A stretch of 64,000 bases of DNA from JAHBVH01 sp034432375. GTDB taxonomy: Bacteria > Chloroflexota > Anaerolineae > Caldilineales > Caldilineaceae. A program made the translations under genes and the position numbers. Below are positions 57,769 through 64,000 of the stretch, in pieces. Below the pieces are notes generated by a model. It made no database searches. It worked only from the letters and a program-made list of their open reading frames with translations, and had not been told where the DNA came from. The stretch spans positions 7,330 to 71,329 of the forward strand of contig DAOUCA010000088.1 in assembly GCA_034432375.1 (NCBI GenBank). The letters are read 5' to 3'. Numbering within the stretch: the first letter of the stretch is position 1; each line of letters starts with the position of its first letter.

Positions 57769-59130
57769 ATGCACTTTGCGCTCTTTTACCATTCATTGAT
57801 CTCCGATTGGAACCACGGCAATGCCCATTTTTTACGGGGCATCGTAACGGAACTGCTCGTCCGTGGCTACCGGGTCACTGTTTTTGAACCGCAAGAGGGG
57901 TGGAGCGTGACCAATTTGCGCCGCGAACATGGCGATGAAGCGGTTCAGGCGTTTCAGCAGGCCTTCCCCCATCTACAGAGCCACCCCTATGATCCACAAC
58001 GCCAAGATTTAGCGGAATGGCTCGATCGCGTGTTGGACAATGTCGATGTGACGATTGTCCATGAATGGAATGAGACACGGCTGATTCAAGCGGTCGGAGA
58101 GCATCGCCAACGCCAACAAAGGCGCAGTGGCTACCGCCTGCTCTTTCACGATACCCATCATCGGGCGCTTTCCGACGATGAGACCATGAACAGGTACCAT
58201 TTGCTCAATTATGATGGCGTGCTAGCGTTTGGCCGGGTGGTCCAAGCGCTTTATCTGCAACATGAGTGGGCGCAACGGGCCTGGGTCTGGCATGAGGCCG
58301 CGGATAGCTCGATATTCTATCCGCGGCCGGCAGCGCAGCAGGAAGGGGATCTGGTTTGGATTGGCAACTGGGGGGATAATGAGCGCTCTGCGCGCTTGCA
58401 GGAATTTCTCTTCGATCCCGTGCACGCGCTTGGTTTGCGCGCAACGATTCACGGGGTACGCTATCCACAAGAGGCGCTACAAAGGCTCAGTCAGGCCGGT
58501 ATTGCCTATCGTGGTTGGTTACCCAACTATTTAGCACCAGAGACCTTTGCCCGTTTCCGTCTCACCGTGCATATTCCACGGCAGCCTTATGTTGCAGCGC
58601 TGCCCGGTATTCCCACGATCCGTGTTTTTGAAGCACTCGCCTGTGGCATTCCTCTCATCTGCTCGCCGTGGGAGGATTGCGAGCAGCTCTTTACGCCGGG
58701 CAAAGATTATCTGGTGGTGCAGAATGGCGAAGCCATGCAACAGGCAATGCGGATGTTGCTCCACGATGAAGCGGCGGCGGACGCGCTGGCTGATCATGGC
58801 CGGGCGACAATTCTGGCTCGCCATACTTGTGGTCATCGTGTTGATGAGTTGCTGGCAATCTGTAGAGAACTAGGATTGAACACAGCGCCCCTGCCGGCAA
58901 CGCGCACAGCAGGTAAGCATGTAACCACGCATGGGAGAAGCGTACACGTGGCACCACTAGCGTCGTCACGTGCACTCACAACCAGTGCGGTCTCGCCACG
59001 CGCTGGTCAACAGGCAGCCGCCAACGGGCCAAAGAAGCGTAGCCAAAGCAACGCCAGCTTCAATGGCGAAACGATACAAAACGAGTCTGTGGCAAGGCGC
59101 ACAGGCAATGGATCGGGAGGCGGTCAATGA
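57769..59130 (+). CDS. Glycosyltransferase (CgeB/GT-B-like)
   Basis: 453 residues from ATG 57769, which has AAAGGA six bases upstream; the frame is open further but overlaps the GT4 gene. It begins MHFALFYHSLISDWNHGNAHFLRGIVTELLVRGYRVTVFEP. VWIGNWGDNERSARL starts the C-terminal domain, and LTVHIPRQPY...GIPTIRVFEALACGIPLICSPWEDCEQLF is the donor-site region typical of the CgeB/Glyco_trans_1_2 group. The last 90 residues are a Ser/Ala/Asn-rich tail with no domain. The ATGA overlap couples it to the next gene. Confidence 0.85.
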   Translation: MHFALFYHSLISDWNHGNAHFLRGIVTELLVRGYRVTVFEPQEGWSVTNLRREHGDEAVQAFQQAFPHLQSHPYDPQRQDLAEWLDRVLDNVDVTIVHEWNETRLIQAVGEHRQRQQRRSGYRLLFHDTHHRALSDDETMNRYHLLNYDGVLAFGRVVQALYLQHEWAQRAWVWHEAADSSIFYPRPAAQQEGDLVWIGNWGDNERSARLQEFLFDPVHALGLRATIHGVRYPQEALQRLSQAGIAYRGWLPNYLAPETFARFRLTVHIPRQPYVAALPGIPTIRVFEALACGIPLICSPWEDCEQLFTPGKDYLVVQNGEAMQQAMRMLLHDEAAADALADHGRATILARHTCGHRVDELLAICRELGLNTAPLPATRTAGKHVTTHGRSVHVAPLASSRALTTSAVSPRAGQQAAANGPKKRSQSNASFNGETIQNESVARRTGNGSGGGQ

Positions 59131-60203
59131 AACAGGGGCTCAACATCGCCTTTTTTGGTTCCAGCCTCGTCTCAGCCTATTGGAATGGGGCGGCAACCTA
59201 CTATCGTGGCATTATCCGCGCCCTGCACGGGTTGGGTCATACCATTACTTTTTACGAGCCCGATGCCTATGATCGGCAACAGCACCGTGACTTGGCCGAT
59301 CCGCCGTGGGCAACCGTGGTCGTTTACAACGCCGATGACGAAACGGGGGTACGACAGGCGCTCCATGCTGCCAACGGCGCAGACCTGGTAATAAAAACGA
59401 GTGGTGTGGGTGTTTTTGACGCGCTGCTTGAAGAAGCGGTACTCGACTTTCAAACACAGGGCAGTTGTGTTGCCTTTTGGGATGTTGATGCCCCAGCCAC
59501 ATTGGATCGGATTGCCGATGATGTTGATGACCCTTTCCGCGACTGTATCCCCGCCTATGATTTTATCTTTACTTATGGTGGCGGCGAACCGGTGATTGCC
59601 AAATATCAAGAGTTCGGTGCCCGCAATTGTTACCCGATCTACAATGCCTTTGATCCAACGACACATTTTCCGGTGCCGGCTGAGCCCAAGTTCAGTGGGA
59701 TCTGTGGCTTTCTGGGCAACCGGCTCCCCGACCGAGAAAGCCGCGTCGAGGAGTTTTTTCTCAAGGCGGCGGCGGCGCTGCCCAATCAACGTTTTGTATT
59801 GGGCGGCAACGCATGGGATGACAAACCGATGTCGCCCAATGTAAATTATCTTGGCTATGTTTCGCCCCAAGAACACAACGCCTTTAACTGTACGCCGCGC
59901 GCAGTGCTCAATATCAACCGCAGCAGCATGGCGCGCTATGGTTTTTCGCCACCGACGCGCGTCTTTGAAGCGGCCGGCGTGGGTGCCTGTCTGATCACGG
60001 ACGCGTGGGAAGGCGTGGAGCTATTTCTAGCGCCTGGCGAAGAGATTTTAGTGGCCGATGATGGCGATGGTGTCGTGGCGCATCTGCGATCACTCGATGC
60101 GAAGATGGCGCAACAGATTGGTGCGGCAGCCAGGGCGCGCGTCTTGGCCGATCACACGTATGCGCAGCGTGCCGTTCAGGTTGATTCGATTTTGCAGCAT
60201 TGA
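59127..60203 (+). CDS. CgeB-like glycosyltransferase
   Basis: 358 residues. The N-terminal domain is NIAFFGSSLVSAYWNGAATYYRGIIRALHGLGHTITFYEP. The middle reads VAFWDVDAPATLDRI, and the C-terminal domain has NRLPDRESRVEEFFLKAA, NYLGYVSPQEHNAFNC and NINRSSMARYGFSPPTRVFEAAGVGACLITDAW. This matches spore-maturation CgeB-type glycosyltransferases. It is homologous to the next but one element, the gene at 60261. The ATG overlaps the preceding stop. Acceptor and donor unknown. Confidence 0.86.
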   Translation: MKQGLNIAFFGSSLVSAYWNGAATYYRGIIRALHGLGHTITFYEPDAYDRQQHRDLADPPWATVVVYNADDETGVRQALHAANGADLVIKTSGVGVFDALLEEAVLDFQTQGSCVAFWDVDAPATLDRIADDVDDPFRDCIPAYDFIFTYGGGEPVIAKYQEFGARNCYPIYNAFDPTTHFPVPAEPKFSGICGFLGNRLPDRESRVEEFFLKAAAALPNQRFVLGGNAWDDKPMSPNVNYLGYVSPQEHNAFNCTPRAVLNINRSSMARYGFSPPTRVFEAAGVGACLITDAWEGVELFLAPGEEILVADDGDGVVAHLRSLDAKMAQQIGAAARARVLADHTYAQRAVQVDSILQH

Positions 60204-60239
60204 TATCAGCAGCATTGATAGCAGCAACATTGATAGCAG
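60195..60239. repeat. Three 15-bp tandem repeats between the two CgeB-like genes
   Basis: CAGCATTGATATCAG (60195-60209), CAGCATTGATAGCAG (60210-60224) and CAACATTGATAGCAG (60225-60239). The first copy covers the stop codon of the upstream gene; the ribosome site of the next gene follows the last. Confidence 0.92.
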
Positions 60240-60260
60240 CAGTGTAGGAGAATAAGTACC

Positions 60261-61451
60261 ATGACCAATGTCTTGATTGCGCCCAACCAACAAGTGATTC
60301 TAGGAGAGCACGAGTCGGTAGCGGTTGATACTGCCGTGGCTGCCTTGAAAGGAGGTCGCCCGCTCAATATCGTGATCCTTGGGCTTTCGATTACCTCGTC
60401 GTGGGGCAATGGCCATGCAACGACCTACCGAGCATTGGTCTGCGCGCTGGATCGACGAGGTCACCACGTGCTCTTTCTGGAGCGGGATGTGCCGTGGTAT
60501 GCCAGCCAACGCGATCTGCCCAATCCACCGTATGGCCGCACTGAACTGTACACTGATCTAACCGATCTGAAACAACGCTTTGCCTATGCGGTTTGCGACG
60601 CCGACCTGGTAATTGTTGGTTCATATGTACCGGAAGGGATTGCCGTGGGTGAATGGGTGACGGTTGCTGCCAATGGGATTAGCGCCTTTTATGATATCGA
60701 TACCCCGATCACGTTGGCCAAGCTGGAGCAAAATGCCGGCGAGTATATCTCACGCGAATTAGTTTCCTGGTATGATCTCTATCTCTCGTTTGCCGGTGGG
60801 CCGGTTCTAGAGCAACTAGAAGATATCTATGGGGCACCCATGGCGCGGCCGCTCTATTGTTCTGTGGATCCAGCGTTGTACTATCCGTTGGACGCAGCAG
60901 ACGGGCAGGCAGAGAAAACGGCACACGGACTGCACGCGTGGGATCTTGGCTACATGGGCACCTACAGCACCGATCGCCAACCTGGCCTGGCGCAACTTCT
61001 GCTCGAGCCGGCGCAACAATCTGCACAACGCTTTGTCGTTGCCGGCCCGAATTACCCCGATGATATTGGTTGGCCAACCAACGTTGCGCGTATTGATCAT
61101 TTGCCACCATCGGAACACAATGCCTTTTATAACAGCCAACGGTTTACGCTCAATCTGACGCGGGCAGATATGAAACGCGCTGGCTATTCACCCAGCGTCC
61201 GCCTCTTTGAAGCAGCGGCTTGTGGCACGCCGATTATCAGTGACTACTGGTGTGGGCTGGAAAGTATCTTTACGCTTGGCGAAGAGATCCTGGTAGCCAA
61301 AACAAGCGCCGATGTCTTGCACTATCTACATGATCTATCTGCCGAGGAGCGCTGCCAGATTGGCGCACGCGCCAGAGATAAAGTCCTCGCCCAACACACC
61401 GCCGAAGAACGGGCCAAAGCATTAGAAAGCTACGTGGTCGAGCTCTGGTAG
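60261..61451 (+). CDS. CgeB-like glycosyltransferase
   Basis: 396 residues, a paralogue of the gene before it. NIVILGLSITSSWGNGHATTYRALVCALDRRGHHVLFLERDVPWY opens the N-domain. ISAFYDIDTPITLAKLE and DLYLSFAGGPVLEQLEDIYGA correspond to the acceptor region. LGYMGTYSTDRQPGLAQLLLEPA, VARIDHLPPSEHNAFYNSQRFTLNLTRADMK and SPSVRLFEAAACGTPIISDYWCGL make up the donor domain. ATG 60261 with TAGGAG at 60245-60250. It has about 35 extra residues at the start compared with its paralogue. The two may form a pair acting on the same glycan. Confidence 0.87.
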   Translation: MTNVLIAPNQQVILGEHESVAVDTAVAALKGGRPLNIVILGLSITSSWGNGHATTYRALVCALDRRGHHVLFLERDVPWYASQRDLPNPPYGRTELYTDLTDLKQRFAYAVCDADLVIVGSYVPEGIAVGEWVTVAANGISAFYDIDTPITLAKLEQNAGEYISRELVSWYDLYLSFAGGPVLEQLEDIYGAPMARPLYCSVDPALYYPLDAADGQAEKTAHGLHAWDLGYMGTYSTDRQPGLAQLLLEPAQQSAQRFVVAGPNYPDDIGWPTNVARIDHLPPSEHNAFYNSQRFTLNLTRADMKRAGYSPSVRLFEAAACGTPIISDYWCGLESIFTLGEEILVAKTSADVLHYLHDLSAEERCQIGARARDKVLAQHTAEERAKALESYVVELW

Positions 61452-61566
61452 CGCGCCTATCGGCGCAGCGATGAAATCGCATAGATCCTTGCAGAAAATA
61501 GCAATGATTTTAGCGGATATCTAGACGAGCGTTGGTAAACGAGCATAGATTGGGTTGAAAGGAATT

Positions 61567-62646
61567 ATGACTTTTTCTAAAAGCACAGAAGAACATCGAC
61601 ATTCACCAAAAACAGTGGCGCAGAAGCAGAGCCCCAATCACCGTTTGTCGAATCAACAATCCATGCGCCAACCATCCCACGCTGATCAGCTACGCGATCA
61701 AATTGGGATCTGTCAGTGGTTTCATTATGAAGCCTATAGCGATCTTCAACGCACCATTATACTGTTACAAGAGTTGGGTATTCGCCATCTACGCACTGGC
61801 ATTTCTTGGGCCGATTATCTCCGTCCCAATGGGCGGGCCTGGTATGATTGGCAGATGGCGCAGTTACACGCCGCCGGCTTTCATATCTTACTTTCAGTTT
61901 GGCACACACCGCCCTCTTTGGCGGAAGGGGGCCAAAGCGGTCATCCACCGCACCGGCTGCGCGACTATGCCGACTTTATCGATCTGATCATTACCCGCTA
62001 TGGCGATCAATTTGCCGAGTTGGAGTTGTGGAATGAACCGAATAATCGCTACAAGTGGAATTTTATCGATTATGATCCAGATTGGCGCAAATTTGCCAAT
62101 ATGATTGTGGATGCGGCCTATTGGGCAAAAAAAATGGGCAAGACAACCGTTCTCGGTGGGATGGCACCCGTCGACCACCATTGGCTGGAGCTGCTGCGCT
62201 CCTACAACGCACTAAGCGATATCGATATTATTTCGATCCATGCATTCCCAGAAATGTGGTGGGACGATGCGCCCAATTGGGAGTGGTATAGCCATTGGCG
62301 TGGCTGGTCGCGCCAAATTGCTTACATCGCTCAACATGCGGAAGGCCGCCCAATCTGGGTGACCGAAACCGGGCTAGCAACTTGGGATATGGCGGCAGAA
62401 GTGCCTGGCCGTTATCAGTTACAAGTTGAACGTCTGGAGAGGGCAGTTAATGCGCCGGTTGAGCGGCTCTTTTGGTACAGTGCTATCGATTTGGCCCCCC
62501 ACCGCGCCGCAATTGAAGGCTTCCATGTTGATGAGAATGAATATCACATGGGTCTTGTGAATTGGGCGGGGCAGAAAAAGCCGGCCTACCGACGGCTTCG
62601 TGAATTATTGCAAACGCACCAAACTTTGCCTCTTCCACACCGATAA
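61567..62646 (+). CDS. Clan-A glycosidase-like protein (GH5/GH39-type TIM barrel)
   Basis: 359 residues from ATG 61567, which has AAAGGA upstream. There is no signal peptide, so it is apparently cytoplasmic. The barrel carries the acid/base Glu157 in LELWNEPNNRYKW and the nucleophile Glu267 in IWVTETGLAT. LLSVWHTPPSLAEGG and DIISIHAFPEMWW are further clan-A strand ends. Both catalytic residues are in place, so it should be active. A cytoplasmic glycosidase at the end of a glycan synthesis cluster may trim or recycle an intermediate, or act in synthesis (inference). The last gene of the cluster. Confidence 0.82.
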   Translation: MTFSKSTEEHRHSPKTVAQKQSPNHRLSNQQSMRQPSHADQLRDQIGICQWFHYEAYSDLQRTIILLQELGIRHLRTGISWADYLRPNGRAWYDWQMAQLHAAGFHILLSVWHTPPSLAEGGQSGHPPHRLRDYADFIDLIITRYGDQFAELELWNEPNNRYKWNFIDYDPDWRKFANMIVDAAYWAKKMGKTTVLGGMAPVDHHWLELLRSYNALSDIDIISIHAFPEMWWDDAPNWEWYSHWRGWSRQIAYIAQHAEGRPIWVTETGLATWDMAAEVPGRYQLQVERLERAVNAPVERLFWYSAIDLAPHRAAIEGFHVDENEYHMGLVNWAGQKKPAYRRLRELLQTHQTLPLPHR

Positions 62647-62667
62647 AGGAAGGTGGTAAATTCTAAT

Positions 62668-63195
62668 TTACACATTACCAGCCATGATGACCGGCAGAAA
62701 GATCCGCTGAATCCCTTGTAGCGTGGCTGCATCAAATATTTGCGCATCGCCGTCGGTGTCGGCCCCCAATAGCCAATAATTGCAGGCGAATCCAGCGCTG
62801 CTATTATCTCCAGCCATGATGGGTATATCGATCATTGAATAGGAGACCACGGTGGTGGTACTTTCGGTCGATGCGAAGATCGGCGCATTTACCACCTCGG
62901 CATCCTCCCAACTACAATCGCTGCTTCGATAAAGCTCATAGAACCAAGCGCTCTCTACTTCTGACACCTGCCAGCGCACAATCGCGCCATCTGCATACAC
63001 TTCTGCTCTGAAGGTTAACGGCGGACGTGCTGATGGCTCGATGACTTTGGGTGGGGTCATTTGCCCACGCGGAGCAGCATGAAGCGGGGTGGGAAGAAAG
63101 AGGAGCGCCCAAAGGAGAAGGACAAGTAGACCTTGTATGGTTTTCTGCACCCAGCAAACGTGAGGGTGACGGCGATTCAACGAGTTGCTGACCAT
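62668..63195 (-). CDS. Small secreted protein with a fibronectin-III-like domain
   Basis: 175 residues. A signal peptide is clear: basic N-terminus, hydrophobic IQGLLVLLLWALLFLPT, cleavage near PLHA-AP. The mature part, FRAEVYADGAIVRWQVSEVESAWFYELYRSSD...NYWLLGADTDG, looks like one FnIII-type beta-sandwich with two to three cysteines. The C-terminus RIFLPVIMAGNV resembles the IYLPLVRS tail of the protease at 3627-7082. Function unknown. Transcribed toward the glycan cluster. Confidence 0.72.
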   Translation of the reverse strand: MVSNSLNRRHPHVCWVQKTIQGLLVLLLWALLFLPTPLHAAPRGQMTPPKVIEPSARPPLTFRAEVYADGAIVRWQVSEVESAWFYELYRSSDCSWEDAEVVNAPIFASTESTTTVVSYSMIDIPIMAGDNSSAGFACNYWLLGADTDGDAQIFDAATLQGIQRIFLPVIMAGNV

Positions 63196-63867
63196 CTAAT
63201 AACTATTCCTTTTAGAATCTATCCTGAAACAGTGGATCTATCAATCACTTTTCTGGTGTGTGAGCCAAAATAAAATTCAGAGCAAAAGTAGCATAGCTGT
63301 CTCCTGAGTGATTTCCCATAGAGAATGATATAGTTTCAGATACAACCTGCACTTTCCCTGCCGATGCCTGCTACCACCTCCGCTTTACAACTTCTTACAG
63401 TTGGCAATCTATACGCAGTAGATGCAACGCTTTCTGGCTTCGACAAGCCCTTCGACCGGCTCAGGACGAAGCTCAGCCGTCGAGCATTGCCGTCTACTGA
63501 TACTGTATCTCTTCCTTCGATCTAGATATATAGATCCCACCCCATCTTTTTTATATCATTAGAAACTGTTGCTAGTTTACGCGATGACAGCGGTATATTT
63601 GACAGGTTGTGCGAATTAATCACAATGAGAGATTCATACCAACGGGAGAAACTCGTTGTTTGCTCGTGACTACAACCGATTTCAGGAGCGACCGGATTGA
63701 CTGACAAATCTCGTATTTCTGCCACAGAGCGCACGGAGACCGCAGAGGATGCGACCAGCTTTTCCTTTGTGAACGCTGTGGCTACCAGTAAATCTGTCGG
63801 CCAATCAGCAGGATCGACTCTATTTCTAACACTCACTATTTTTTAACACTCATTATTTCTAACAATA
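63196..63867. other. Non-coding region at the right end
   Basis: About 670 bases without a supported gene. It contains the palindrome at 63436-63479 and, around 63720-63790, a CACAGAGCGCACGGAGACCGCAGAG-like stretch related to the hairpin near 15010. The minus-strand 104-codon frame at 63522-63836 runs through this repeat and has no family features. Confidence 0.6.
63436..63479. repeat. CTTCGACAAGCTCAGC-family palindrome
   Basis: GGCTTCGACAAGCCCTTCGA then CCGGCTCAGGACGAAGCTCAGCC, the same composite structure as at 26055-26115. Confidence 0.88.
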
Positions 63868-63998
63868 CCTTCGCCAAACCTTGTTTTGGCGGAAATTTCC
63901 AGATGTCATTCCTGCGCATGCAGGAATCTACTCGTGTAACATGAAGATGGATTCCTGCCTGCGCAGGAATGACGGCTCTAATTTCTGAAATTGGCGAA
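63868..63998. repeat. MITE-like element at the window end
   Basis: CCTTCGCCAA (63868-63877) and TTGGCGAAGG at the last bases are terminal inverted repeats. Inside, GTCATTCCTGCGCATGCAGG(AATC) and GATTCCTGCCTGCGCAGG(AATGAC) form a second inverted pair. The element is about 130 bases with no coding frame. Its right end coincides with the window edge. Confidence 0.75.
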
Positions 63999-64000
63999 GG

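Noticed and set aside
63522..63836. Possible 104-residue minus-strand gene
   Set aside because: Runs through a CACAGAG-type repeat and shows no conserved pattern.

Overview
The window reads as a chromosome segment of a Chloroflexota bacterium. Several features point that way: a heme A synthase-like/heme O synthase fusion, secreted proteins with long Thr/Pro stalks and an aromatic-Leu-Pro-Leu/Val C-terminus, a DUF5317 membrane protein, a very large MalT/SARP-type regulator, and many short palindromic repeats. The centrepiece, at about 12.3-21.6 kb, is a compact archaellum (archaeal-type flagellum) gene set carried by what is otherwise an ordinary bacterial genome. To my knowledge archaella have recently been reported in Chloroflexota (Litorilinea aerophila), so the system is not wholly new. 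The parts without clear archaeal counterparts deserve attention.

Layout. 0-3 kb: split transketolase and the ctaA-like/ctaB fusion. 3.6-7.1 kb: secreted subtilisin-like protease on a Thr/Pro stalk. 7.5-11.9 kb: a one-TM protein, a PilN-like protein and a PilO-like protein fused to three repeated beta-domains and a lamin-tail-like domain. 12.3-21.6 kb, all on the plus strand: archaellin (arlB), a candidate ArlC/D/E-like adaptor, ArlG-like and ArlF-like stator proteins, a CheY-like receiver, an A24 prepilin peptidase, ArlH, ArlI, ArlJ and a translationally coupled unknown two-TM protein, closed by a strong hairpin. 21.7-23.7 kb: OmpR-type response regulator and histidine kinase. 23.7-31 kb, minus strand: DUF2760 protein, two divergent Hsp70-like proteins and a methyltransferase, interrupted by a decayed DUF4160 gene with an intact DUF2442 partner. 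31-36.4 kb, minus strand: a type III-like methyltransferase/helicase pair and trmB. 36.5-41.4 kb: MalT/BTAD regulator, a 42-residue membrane peptide, DUF5317 protein and a small unknown protein. 41.6-52.3 kb: mixed genes (histidine kinase, aminoglycoside phosphotransferase-like kinase, 2-hydroxyacid dehydrogenase, EF-G-like GTPase, a pseudo-phosphatase/methyltransferase fusion, a CDP-alcohol phosphatidyltransferase, a methyltransferase and a receiver protein). 52.9-62.6 kb: a tightly packed cell-surface glycan cluster with two sugar-nucleotide epimerases, a zinc dehydrogenase, four glycosyltransferase-like proteins and a clan-A glycosidase. The end holds a small secreted protein and repeat-rich DNA.

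How the parts may work together (inference). ArlB is processed by the A24 peptidase. It is assembled by ArlI/ArlJ under ArlH control and anchored by the ArlF/G-like proteins. The CheY-like protein and the ArlCDE-like candidate would link the motor to chemotaxis. The PilN/PilO-like proteins upstream and the two-TM protein downstream are candidates for adapting the machine to a bacterial envelope.

A second theme is genome plasticity. At least seven short tandem arrays (15-30 bp units), several MITE-like inverted repeats and a dispersed palindrome family are present, and several have inserted in frame inside proteins. No rRNA, tRNA, CRISPR array or transposase gene was recognised.
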